Positions 9,201-18,293 of a stretch of DNA of 64,000 nt are shown here, in pieces; the stretch's first letter is position 1; each line of letters opens with the position of its first letter. Location: positions 27,987 to 91,986 of the forward strand of contig JAJDXR010000073.1 in NCBI GenBank assembly GCA_022823165.1, read 5' to 3'. The position numbers were made by a program, and so were the translations under genes. The notes below the pieces were generated by a model. It saw only the letters and a program-made list of their open reading frames with translations, ran no database searches and was not told where the DNA came from. The DNA is from Anaerolineae bacterium. GTDB taxonomy: Bacteria; Chloroflexota; Anaerolineae; Aggregatilineales; Phototrophicaceae.

Positions 9201-10205
9201 GACCAGCTTAACGATGTCGGACTTGGAAATGGTCCGGTGCGAGCGGTCGACAACGCCCTCGAGCCCCAGGCGCTGGTTTAACTTGTAGCGGCCGACGCGC
9301 TCCAAATCATAGCGCCTCTGGTCGAATAGCTGCCCGGCCAGGTACTCGCGCGCGTTTTCCAGCGTGGGCGGGTCGCCCGGGCGCATGCGGCGATAGAACT
9401 CAATCAAGGCGACCTCGGCCAGGGTCTGATTCTTCTTGACGTCCCAGACGGGTTCGTTCTTGATGGAGCTTTCGATAAATTTGTGCTCTTCGTTGGTGTC
9501 GATATCAGCGAATAACGCCAGGATCTCCTCGTCTTCGCCGGTCTTGATAGGCGAAGCCGACGCCGGCAGCCCATCGTCGACGGCGGCCAACGCGCGCAGC
9601 AGGATTGTCACCGGAATGGTGCGCTTGCGATTGAACTTGATAGTGATATAGTCGGTCTTTTTCGTTTCGAATTCCATCCAGGCGCCGCGATCGGGGATCA
9701 ATTTGGCGTTGGCGAGCGGACGTCCGGTTATGGGGTCTACCTCGGCGTCAAAATAAACGCCGGGCGAGCGTATCAGCTGGCTGACGACCACGCGCTCGGT
9801 ACCATTGATGATGAAGGTGCCCTTCTCGGTCATCAGCGGGAATTCGCCCAAGAAGATATCCTGCTGGATAATCTCATCGCCTTGTTCATGATTCACCAAC
9901 GCGACTTCGACATACAGTGGCGCCGCATAGGACATATCGCGCTCAATGCACTCGTCGGGGTCAAACTTCGACGGCTCAAAGCGCGGCTTCAAATTGAAGT
10001 CTTTGGATTCCTGAATGTTCCCCGGAAAATAGAGCGACAGATTTTTGTTGAAGCTCTGTATAGGATTGATCTCGTCGAAGAGCTCCAGCAGCCGCCCCCC
10101 ATAGAGAAAGTCCTCAAAGGATTTCAACTGGATATCGATCAGCGACGGCAGTTCCTGGATGTCATGAGTTCGGGCATAATTCTTGACATTGTAATACTGT
10201 TTCAA
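6258..10205 (-). CDS. rpoB: DNA-directed RNA polymerase subunit beta
   Basis: 1315 aa, full length, the beta subunit of RNA polymerase forming much of the catalytic cleft and the rifamycin pocket. The fork and rifampicin region ([17 protein letters not shown]...) and the C-terminal [21 protein letters not shown] block that clamps beta-prime are present. The start is a TTG at 10205, chosen because AAGGAG lies 7 nt upstream on the minus strand and the product then begins [10 protein letters not shown]. rpoC normally follows rpoB directly; here the next 800 nt downstream are non-coding and then nuoA begins, so rpoC must lie elsewhere. rplJ/rplL are also absent upstream. A strong promoter lies at 10388-10416. 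Confidence 0.98.
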   Translation of the reverse strand: MKQYYNVKNYARTHDIQELPSLIDIQLKSFEDFLYGGRLLELFDEINPIQSFNKNLSLYFPGNIQESKDFNLKPRFEPSKFDPDECIERDMSYAAPLYVEVALVNHEQGDEIIQQDIFLGEFPLMTEKGTFIINGTERVVVSQLIRSPGVYFDAEVDPITGRPLANAKLIPDRGAWMEFETKKTDYITIKFNRKRTIPVTILLRALAAVDDGLPASASPIKTGEDEEILALFADIDTNEEHKFIESSIKNEPVWDVKKNQTLAEVALIEFYRRMRPGDPPTLENAREYLAGQLFDQRRYDLERVGRYKLNQRLGLEGVVDRSHRTISKSDIVKLVEHMIIINNSGRAKDDIDHLGNRRVKTVGELIGNKLRIGLRRMERVVKERMSIREAEQLTPVSLVNIRPIVAAVREFFGSSQLSQFMEQTNPLSELTHKRTLSALGPGGLRRERAGFDVRDVHHSHYGRICPIETPEGPNIGLIGRLASYARVNELGFIETPYRKVNSTIAVADPNLIGRVLRDDIENSKGKVAIEEGTVIDKKLVTRLKLMKIKDVPVTPFATHDIEYLSADNEDKFIIAQANAVLDDQQQFVSKRVSARYEQGFLSVPPQRIDYMDIAPRQIVGISAALIPFLSHDAANRALMGSNMQRQAVPLLTPDVSVVSTGMERQAASDSGQVLVSDISAEVISVQGHRVIARAEDGDEQTFQLRKYERSNQSTCIDQRPVVRKGDMIKPGDIIADSSSTYDGHLALGHDVLTCFLSWDGGNYEDALLVSEDMLRKDKFTSIHIEKHEIEARDTKLGPEDITYDIPNVGEDALKDLDEHGIVRIGAEVGPNDILVGKITPKGEKELSPEEKLLRAIFGEQAREVRDSSLRLPHGDRGKVIDVKVFTREEHPDLPAGVEKMVRVSVAQRRKLTVGDKMAGRHGNKGVISKIVTVEDMPYVEGGIPVEIILNPLGVPSRMNIGQILELHLGWAADRMGFRAITPVFDGVKEHEIQAELGRAWMIDWAWKLTTERAWENQARLAETVGMAPEDFDDDVHVISAYLIERVGDSGFYDNEAIILERDQIYVRRVAAAEILREAGYDPDEIMVYDNSELSAEARDARDLKALEVSIRLWIQQTATEDIELADNLSQRELFEIADRVMFETGQPVPHYGKQTLYDGRTGEPFDRHVAVGYVHMLKLAHLVEDKAHARSTGPYSLVTQQPLGGKAQFGGQRFGEMEVWALEAYGAAHILQEMLTVKSDDVQGRVKTYESIVKGEPIEEPGIPTSFRVLVKELQSLGLSVEAITGSGDVIRFGKYDEQTRRPQPETGLLGLGAG

Positions 10206-10387
10206 GGCGGGGCTCCTTGGCTGAATAACTGAGCGGGCTGAGCGTGCAGGATGAAAACAAGAAAACCCCTACCCCGCCACAGCGCGGCGAAGCAAGGGAC
10301 AGTTCAAGCGCATACAAAACGAACAGTGCTTATGACCGATTGTCATGTATCCAATAAATTGTGACAGCAGGAGGACTGCAAGACAAT

Positions 10388-10416
10388 AATTTACACCAGG
10401 CAAACGGTCTTGTCAA
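10388..10416 (-). promoter_or_regulatory. sigma-70 promoter of rpoB
   Basis: On the minus strand TTGACA (10411-10416, perfect -35) is followed after exactly 17 nt by TAAATT (10388-10393). Transcription would start near 10381, leaving a leader of about 175 nt before the rpoB TTG. The rest of the rpoB-methyltransferase gap (10206-10528) holds no gene. The leader contains a short GC stem followed by a T-rich run near 10255-10290 but no clean terminator. Confidence 0.7.
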
Positions 10417-10528
10417 GGCAGACCTTAGCCCAGCCCAATATTCGAAGATGCCTGTCAAGATGATAGCATAGCGGCCAGCCTGCGCAAGCCTCCCTTGCCG
10501 CGAACCAGCCTATGAGAAAGTCGAACTT

Positions 10529-11344
10529 ATGACCCAGGACGCAAAGCCTAGCGCGGGACGCAGCGTGAAAACTCAGGTGCGGCAGCGATTCGGCGAAGTC
10601 GCGGCTAATTATCGCGACAGTCGCGTACACGCCGCGGGCGAAGACCTTGATCTAATGGTCGCTTCCGCCGCGCTCGACGCCGAAACGCAAGTATTGGACG
10701 CCGGCTGCGGCGCCGGCCACACCGCGCTGGCATTTGCTCCGCGCGCCGCCCGCGTAGTCGCCTGCGATTTCACCCCGGCCATGCTGGAGCAGGCGCGGAC
10801 GCTGGCGCGGGAGCGCGACATCGACAATATCGAAACCCAGCTGGCGGATGTGGAGTACCTGCCCTTCCCCGCGCGCAGCTTTGATTTAGTCGTCACTCGT
10901 TACAGCGCGCATCACTGGCTGCGGCCGCGGCGCGCGCTGGCGGAATTCCGCCGCTTGCTCAGAGACGAGGGCAAGCTCCTCATCAGCGACATCATGGCGC
11001 GCGAAGACTATGCCCAGGACAGCTTCTTGCAGACGATTGAGCTGCTGCGCGATCCATCACATGTGCGCGACTACCGCGTATCCGAGTGGCGGGCGCTGCT
11101 CGCCGAAGCCGGCTTCCAGTGCGAGCTGCTGCTGCGCTTCGACTTGAAGCTGCATTTCGCGACCTGGATCCGGCGCATGGCGGCGCCGCGGCAAAATGCC
11201 GAGATGATTTTGTCGCTGTTCAGCGGCGCGCCGGCGGATATCCGGGCTGGCTTCGGCTTGAGAGATGATATGGATCTGAGGACTGATGACTTGAGTTTCA
11301 CGCTTCCGGGCGCGGTTTTACGCGCTACCCGGCGGCGGGATTAG
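10529..11344 (+). CDS. class I SAM-dependent methyltransferase
   Basis: 271 aa soluble protein with a Rossmann-type SAM-binding fold. Motif I is VLDAGCGAGHTAL near residues 57-69, followed by the acidic end of strand 2 (VVACDFTPAML) and LADVEYLPFPARSFDLVVTRYSAHH, typical of the UbiE/Methyltransf_11 group. The substrate cannot be told; relatives act on quinones, lipids and small metabolites. The ATG at 10529 follows rpoB divergently. The stop overlaps the stop of the convergent ABC-F gene by 4 nt. Confidence 0.85.
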   Translation: MTQDAKPSAGRSVKTQVRQRFGEVAANYRDSRVHAAGEDLDLMVASAALDAETQVLDAGCGAGHTALAFAPRAARVVACDFTPAMLEQARTLARERDIDNIETQLADVEYLPFPARSFDLVVTRYSAHHWLRPRRALAEFRRLLRDEGKLLISDIMAREDYAQDSFLQTIELLRDPSHVRDYRVSEWRALLAEAGFQCELLLRFDLKLHFATWIRRMAAPRQNAEMILSLFSGAPADIRAGFGLRDDMDLRTDDLSFTLPGAVLRATRRRD

Positions 11345-12987
11345 CCGCGGCCGGTCGCTTCCAGATACTCGGTGTAGCCGCCCTGGAACTCGCGCAGCCT
11401 GCCGGCGCGAATCTCAACCAGACGGTCAACGGTCTGGTCGAGAAAATAGCGGTCGTGCGAGACAATCAAGACTGTGCCTACAAAGTCATCCAGGGCGTCT
11501 TCCAGCACCTCAACCGAGGCGATGTCGAGATTGTTGGTGGGCTCGTCCAGCAGTAGCAGGTTCGGCTGCCGCAGCATGACCAGAGCCAGTTGCAAGCGGC
11601 TGCGTTCGCCGCCGGACAGCGACCGTATGGGCTGGCGCACCTGCTCATAGCTGAAAGCCATGCGCAGCAAGAAATTCACGGCAGTGGCTTCGCTGCTGTT
11701 CTGCAGGTTGCGGATGAGCTCCAGCGGCGCGCGATCGAGCCAGGCGTCCAGCGTCTGATGCTCTTGGGAGTAGTAGCCGATTCGTGTGCTGGGTCCCAAT
11801 TTGATCTCGCCCGCCAGCGGCGTCAACTCGCCCAGGATCAGTCGCAGCAGCACCGTTTTGCCAGCGCCGTTGGCGCCAATGACGCCGACCCGCTCGCCGT
11901 GCCGCAGCAGGAGATCGGCCTCCAGTATCAGCGGCTGATCAGCAAATGCGACAGAAACAGCGACCAATTCGAGCGCTTTCTTGCTGCCGCGCCAGCCGTC
12001 GATCTTAAAATCCATCAGACGGGCGTCTGTGACCTTTTCGATGATTTCGCCGCGCGCTTCCATCTTTTCCAGTTGACGCCGCCGCTGCCGCGCGGCCAGC
12101 ATATGCTTGCGGCTCAGCACCTGTTTAGCCCAGCGTTCAAAGCGCTCGATCATAGCTTCGAGGCGGGCGATCTCCTTTTGCTGGGTCACGTATTGCTGCT
12201 GTTGGCGCAGGCGCCGCAATTCCTTCTCGTTGATGAAGTACGAATAATTGCCGTGGTAAGTAGTGAGCTTGCCCGCCTCCAGTTCCACAGTTTGCGTCGC
12301 CACTTCGTCCAGCAAGTAGCGGTCATGGGAGATGATGACGACCGACTTGGGGTAATTGAGGATGAAGCGCTCTAGCTGGTGCTTGCCGGTCATATCGAGA
12401 TGATTGTCGGGTTCATCCAGCAGCAGAATGTCAGGGGCGGATACGGCCAGGCGAACCAGCGCCACCAGCTTTTTCTGGCCGCCGGAAAGCGCAGCCATGG
12501 GCAGTGCGTAGTCGTCGGCGCTGAAACCCAGCATCGCCAGCAGCTCCCGCACATGGCTGGCGTGGCGGTTGCCGTTCATCGCTTCAAAACGCAGCAGCTC
12601 AGCCTCCAGCTCGGCCAGCGTTTGCGAAAGTTTCGCCTCGTCGCCGTAGACTGCCGGATCCGCCAGCTGGCTCTCAATCGCATTGAGCCGGTCTTCCGCC
12701 TGCGCCAATTCAGGCGGTTTCATCAAGGCCGTCTCAATCAGCGTCATGTCGGGCGGCAGCGTGATATCCTGGGGCAAGTAGCCGATGCGAGTGTCGCGCT
12801 GCGCCGTGATACTGCCGCGGTCGGGCTCGACTTCACCCAAGAGCGCCCTGAACAAGGTCGACTTGCCGGCGCCGTTAGGTCCGACCAGGGCAACGCGGTC
12901 GCGGTCGCCGATAACCCAGGACAGATCGCGGAATATCTCGTGACCGGCAAAGTTGACTGTAATTTTGTTTACGCGCAAGATCTGCAT
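11341..12987 (-). CDS. ABC-F family ATPase
   Basis: 548 aa from the ATG at 12987 (MQILRVNKITV); the frame extends to 13065 but without a typical start region. There are two ABC domains and no membrane segment: Walker A GPNGAGKST with signature LSGGQKK in the first half, Walker A GANGAGKTVLL with LSGGERSRLQL in the second, and a charged linker (SRKHMLAARQRRRQLEKM) between them. This is the layout of ABC-F proteins (Uup/EttA/YheS/antibiotic-resistance types), which act on ribosomes. The exact subgroup cannot be fixed by eye. It faces the dipeptidase gene divergently. Confidence 0.92.
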   Translation of the reverse strand: MQILRVNKITVNFAGHEIFRDLSWVIGDRDRVALVGPNGAGKSTLFRALLGEVEPDRGSITAQRDTRIGYLPQDITLPPDMTLIETALMKPPELAQAEDRLNAIESQLADPAVYGDEAKLSQTLAELEAELLRFEAMNGNRHASHVRELLAMLGFSADDYALPMAALSGGQKKLVALVRLAVSAPDILLLDEPDNHLDMTGKHQLERFILNYPKSVVIISHDRYLLDEVATQTVELEAGKLTTYHGNYSYFINEKELRRLRQQQQYVTQQKEIARLEAMIERFERWAKQVLSRKHMLAARQRRRQLEKMEARGEIIEKVTDARLMDFKIDGWRGSKKALELVAVSVAFADQPLILEADLLLRHGERVGVIGANGAGKTVLLRLILGELTPLAGEIKLGPSTRIGYYSQEHQTLDAWLDRAPLELIRNLQNSSEATAVNFLLRMAFSYEQVRQPIRSLSGGERSRLQLALVMLRQPNLLLLDEPTNNLDIASVEVLEDALDDFVGTVLIVSHDRYFLDQTVDRLVEIRAGRLREFQGGYTEYLEATGRG

Positions 12988-13134
12988 CACTATCGGCTCG
13001 CAGCGAAATATACCGCCGCCAAGCATAGCATTCGCAGCCGCCGCGATAAAGCGCGGCGATTCCAAGCCGCCGCGCCGCAGCGGCCGGGGTGGGGTAGAAT
13101 ATCATTATGCGCCAGACAATCCCAAGTGAGCTCT

Positions 13135-14202
13135 ATGACCGCCCTCCTGGTCGATGCCCAGCAGAACATCGCCTTTAACGCCCAGCAGCTCGGGCGCGAC
13201 TATCGGGCTTGGGCCTGGAACCAGCGTCACGGCGAAGCGCCCGGCGATGTTCCGCCCGTCACCACCAGCCTGCCTGACAATCTGCTAGGGCGGGTAGCCA
13301 TTGTCTTTGGCGGCATACAAGTTGTCGCCGAGTCGTCGCCGCATTTGCAACCGTGGCAGCAATTCAATTATCGCGCAGCTGCCGACGCTCGACAGCTCGC
13401 CCTATGGCAAGTGGATTACTATCGGCGGCTGGCGGATGAGCAGGACAAAATCCAGCTGATTATGACTCAGAAAGACCTGCGGACCGTGCTGGCGTCCTGG
13501 GATGCGGACAAGTCAATCGGCCAGCGCGTTCAAGGCATCGTCATGCTGATGAAGGGGGCTGACGCGATATCGGAACCGCAACAATGTGAAGAATGGCTGG
13601 AATACGGTCTGCGCATCGTGGCGCCGGCCTGGCGGCGAAATCGCTACACCGATGGCTACGACGGCGATCTCACGCTCCTGGGTTACGAGCTGCTTGAGGT
13701 GATGGACGGCTTCAATGTGCTGCTGGACATAACGAGCCTGTCGGAGCGGGCCTCGGCCGCAGCCATCGAGCGCTATGCCGGCCCCATAATCGCCAGCCAC
13801 GCCAACCCGCGCTATTTTCAGGATAGTCCGCGCTGCTTGTCAGACTCGCTGATTCAGCGGCTGGCGGAGCGCGATGGGGTGATGGGCATCATGGTGTATA
13901 ATCGTTTTCTAAGGAAAGACTGGCATCCCAGCGATCCAAAACGCCGCGTCAGCCTGTCGCATTGGGTCGACGCCGTCGACTACGTCTGCCAGTTGACCGG
14001 CTCGATTGACCATGTAGGCCTGGGCAGCGACATCGACGGCGGCTATGCCTACAGCAGTTTGCCGGAGCCGATTGACACAGCCAGCGATCTGTGGCTGCTG
14101 CGGAAAGCGCTGCTTGCCCGTGGTTTCAGCAGCGGCGATATGAAGGCGATACTGGGCGGCAATATGCTGCGCAAATTGCGGGAATCCTTGCCGGACGGAT
14201 AA
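13135..14202 (+). CDS. degenerate M19-family membrane dipeptidase homologue (metal ligands lost)
   Basis: 355 aa from the ATG at 13135; the open frame upstream of it is antisense to the ABC-F gene. The fold matches the renal dipeptidase family M19, a zinc-dependent TIM-barrel amidohydrolase group. Aligned by eye with the intact paralogue at 60166-61239, four of the five zinc ligands are replaced: the HxD motif reads Gln9-Gln-Asn11, the bridging Glu is Lys140, and the first barrel His is Ser201. Only His222 and the Asp motif GSDIDGG (Asp299/Asp301) remain. It is therefore unlikely to hydrolyse dipeptides. The frame is intact and full length, so it is probably a maintained non-catalytic protein, not a decaying gene. 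The membrane protein gene follows 5 nt later. Confidence 0.85.
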   Translation: MTALLVDAQQNIAFNAQQLGRDYRAWAWNQRHGEAPGDVPPVTTSLPDNLLGRVAIVFGGIQVVAESSPHLQPWQQFNYRAAADARQLALWQVDYYRRLADEQDKIQLIMTQKDLRTVLASWDADKSIGQRVQGIVMLMKGADAISEPQQCEEWLEYGLRIVAPAWRRNRYTDGYDGDLTLLGYELLEVMDGFNVLLDITSLSERASAAAIERYAGPIIASHANPRYFQDSPRCLSDSLIQRLAERDGVMGIMVYNRFLRKDWHPSDPKRRVSLSHWVDAVDYVCQLTGSIDHVGLGSDIDGGYAYSSLPEPIDTASDLWLLRKALLARGFSSGDMKAILGGNMLRKLRESLPDG

Positions 14203-14207
14203 TTTGT

Positions 14208-14723
14208 ATGTGGCGCTTCGCACAAGTTGGCATTGCCTTAGGCGCTCTGGGCGTCATGATCTGCTTCATGGGCTTATTCCCCGGCGTCACCGGCGCGCCG
14301 ACGACTGCCGGCATTGGCTTGGTTCAGGTGGTCATGGTGCTGGTTGGCTACAGCCTGCTGATTCTGGGCGCGTTGACCTATCTCAAGTACACCTTCTATC
14401 TCGATGTTCCCTCCACGCTGAGCCAGCAAATCGGCCTGCGGCTGGCGCTAACGGGCATACTCTTCGCCGCGCTGGCCGGGCTGGCCGATATTTTAGGTTT
14501 CGGTACGCATATTCGTGATGATTCCGGCGACATCTTTTTCGGGCAGTTGCAGGTGATTGGCATCCTGGCGAGCTTCGCCCTGTCATCGCTGGGCGTCCTG
14601 GTCTATGTGCTGGCCGGCGCCCACATCGCCCGGCATGCCCCGGTGGAAGCGCTCAGCGACAGCATCGCCGGCGTTGACGACACCAAAGAGTTGCTGCTGG
14701 TCGAAGTCGACCAGACGCCCTAG
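14208..14723 (+). CDS. four-helix integral membrane protein, unknown
   Basis: 171 aa from the ATG at 14208, immediately after the degenerate dipeptidase stop. Hydrophobic segments at about residues 7-26, 36-58, 77-97 and 114-139 suggest four membrane helices with a short acidic C-terminal tail. I recognise no family motif. The tight spacing to the M19-like gene suggests co-expression, so the two may act together, but this is inference. Confidence 0.7.
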   Translation: MWRFAQVGIALGALGVMICFMGLFPGVTGAPTTAGIGLVQVVMVLVGYSLLILGALTYLKYTFYLDVPSTLSQQIGLRLALTGILFAALAGLADILGFGTHIRDDSGDIFFGQLQVIGILASFALSSLGVLVYVLAGAHIARHAPVEALSDSIAGVDDTKELLLVEVDQTP

Positions 14724-14787
14724 CGCCCGCCCCGGGCAATTCATGGCGGCGGCTCGCTGAACTGCCAGGCAAGCGTAGGGGAATCCG

Positions 14788-15936
14788 GTGCGGAATAAGC
14801 CTGCCAAGCTGCTTTATGTGGTCAACATTCCGCGTTTCTTTTTGTCCCACCGTTTGCCCCTGGCTTTGGCTGCGCGCGCCGAGGGCTTTGATGTTCAGGT
14901 GGCCGCGTCCGACAGGGACCAAGAATCCGCTGATCGCATCAGAGCGGCCGGCCTGCCCTTTCATCCTTTGCCCTTGAGCCAACACGGGCTGAATCCGCTG
15001 CGCGAATTGCGGACGATAGTTGCCTTGCAGCGGCTCTACACCCGCCTGCAACCCGACTTGCTGCACCAGATCAGCATCAAACCCGTCATCTACGGCGGCA
15101 TCGCGGCCAAGCTCAGCCGCCGCCGCGCGGTCATCCAGGCGATGAGCGGTCTGGGCTACCTGCATACCAGCGACACGCGGCGAGCCAAGCTGCTGGAGAT
15201 TTTCAGCCGTCCGGCTTTCAGGCTGGCGCTTGCCGGCGCCGGCACAATCATGATCTTCCAGAATCCCGATGACCGCCAGGTATTTGTCAAGCGCAGCTTG
15301 ATCAGCCCAAGCAAAGCCATTGTCATCCGCGGTTCGGGTGTAGACGAGAACAGGTTCAAGCCGCGCCCCGAGCAGCTTTCGAGCCCGCCGGTGGTGCTCT
15401 TCGCCGGGCGCCTGCTCTGGCAAAAAGGCCTGGGAGAATTTGTCGAGCTGGCGCGCAGGTTACAGGGCAAGGCGCGCTTCCGCGTGGTCGGCTACGAAGA
15501 GCGAACCAGCCCGTCGAATGTGCCGGCGCGACAGCTGCGATCCTGGCATGAGGCCGGCATCATCGAATGGGACGGCCGCCGCGACGATATGGAGCGGGTC
15601 TACGGCGAGTGTCATATCGTCTGCCTGCCGTCTACCTACGGTGAAGGCGTGCCCAAGACGCTGATCGAGGCGGCTGCCTGCGGGCGGGCTTGTGTAACGA
15701 CCGATACGCCCGGCTGCCGCGAAATCGTGCGCCATCGCGAAAACGGCTTGCTGGCGCCGCCGAGGGACATTGACGCGCTTGCGGAAGCCGTGAAGCTGCT
15801 GATCGACAAGCCAGCCCTGAGACAGGCCTTTGGCGCGAAAGGGCGTGAGATTGCGCTGCAAGGATTTACCTTGAGCCGGGTCGCCGCGGAGACGATTGCG
15901 CTGTATCGATCCCTGCTGGAAGCCGGCGGTGATTAA
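14788..15936 (+). CDS. glycosyltransferase family 4 protein
   Basis: 382 aa from a GTG at 14788, with GGGGAA about 6 nt upstream. GT-B fold: an N-terminal acceptor-side domain with the SHRLPLALAARAEGFDV motif, and a C-terminal Glycos_transf_1 domain with VVLFAGRLLWQKGLGEFV, then the EGVPKTLIEAAACGRACVTTD stretch that carries the E-x7-E nucleotide-sugar site. Such enzymes add sugars in cell-envelope polysaccharide or glycolipid synthesis. Donor and acceptor cannot be told, and no other polysaccharide genes are adjacent. Confidence 0.88.
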   Translation: MRNKPAKLLYVVNIPRFFLSHRLPLALAARAEGFDVQVAASDRDQESADRIRAAGLPFHPLPLSQHGLNPLRELRTIVALQRLYTRLQPDLLHQISIKPVIYGGIAAKLSRRRAVIQAMSGLGYLHTSDTRRAKLLEIFSRPAFRLALAGAGTIMIFQNPDDRQVFVKRSLISPSKAIVIRGSGVDENRFKPRPEQLSSPPVVLFAGRLLWQKGLGEFVELARRLQGKARFRVVGYEERTSPSNVPARQLRSWHEAGIIEWDGRRDDMERVYGECHIVCLPSTYGEGVPKTLIEAAACGRACVTTDTPGCREIVRHRENGLLAPPRDIDALAEAVKLLIDKPALRQAFGAKGREIALQGFTLSRVAAETIALYRSLLEAGGD

Positions 15937-15982
15937 CTCCGCAATTACGTGAATCGAGCGCCAGGCGCCGGTCAGCTGGCAG

Positions 15983-16648
15983 CTATTTTCCCAAGCCCGC
16001 CGCCTTATGCGCTGCGCGGATGGGCTCGGGCAAGCGGAAGCGCGGAGCGCAAGCCAAGACCAGTTCTACCGCGCTCTCGAGCGTAGCCAGGTGCCCCGCG
16101 GACACGTAAACCGGCTTGACGCCGGTCCGCGCGCGCAGCACAAAGCCCAGCTCTCGACCGCGGAAGCGCAACGGAGCGCGGCTGCCCTTTGTTTCCGCTG
16201 GCTCATCGTAGTCGCCAATGTAATGCGACTTGCCGCAGCCAATCGTCGGACGCCGGAGCCACAAGCCCAGGTGAGCCGCGATGCCCATGCGCCGCGGATG
16301 GATTTGCCCCATGCCATCAAAAATTATCGCATCGGGTTCATGGTTGATTTTGCTCAGCGCTTGCAAAATCACGGGACCTTCGCGGAATGCGAGTAGACCG
16401 GGAATGTAGGGGTAGCGGGTTTCCTGCTGCGCGACGACCGTCTCAATGCCCAGCAGGTCGGGAAAACTCATGACGACGACAGCCGCCCGCGACTGACCGT
16501 TCTTTACGCTGACGTCGATGCCGGCAACCCGCTTGACGCGGTCGATTTCAAGCGGAAGGTCGCTGACCAGGCGGGACGCCAATTCTGTCTGCAAGGCGAT
16601 GGCCGACTTGGGATTTAAATCCCAATCGTGCAGCGGCTCGATCCGCAT
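15983..16648 (-). CDS. nfi: endonuclease V (deoxyinosine repair)
   Basis: 221 aa from the ATG at 16648; the frame extends upstream into rpoD, but this is not the family start. Endonuclease V nicks DNA near deoxyinosine and other deaminated bases. Visible motifs are the catalytic Asp in VAGIDVSV, the wedge/active-site run YPYIPGLLAFREGP, and DGMGQIHPRRMGIAAHLG with the second catalytic Asp. It lies 22 nt after rpoD on the same strand, so is probably in the dnaG-rpoD transcript. Confidence 0.93.
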   Translation of the reverse strand: MRIEPLHDWDLNPKSAIALQTELASRLVSDLPLEIDRVKRVAGIDVSVKNGQSRAAVVVMSFPDLLGIETVVAQQETRYPYIPGLLAFREGPVILQALSKINHEPDAIIFDGMGQIHPRRMGIAAHLGLWLRRPTIGCGKSHYIGDYDEPAETKGSRAPLRFRGRELGFVLRARTGVKPVYVSAGHLATLESAVELVLACAPRFRLPEPIRAAHKAAGLGK

Positions 16649-16670
16649 AGCCCCAGCGCCGATACGCGGT

Positions 16671-18242
<1,572 letters not shown>

Positions 18243-18293
18243 ATTGCTGACTCCTTCTGTTGAAATCGATGATTGCCGCGATGGGAGTACCTT

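Noticed and set aside
12379..13134. An N-terminal extension of the degenerate dipeptidase
   Set aside because: This part of the frame runs antisense through the ABC-F gene; homology begins at the ATG at 13135.
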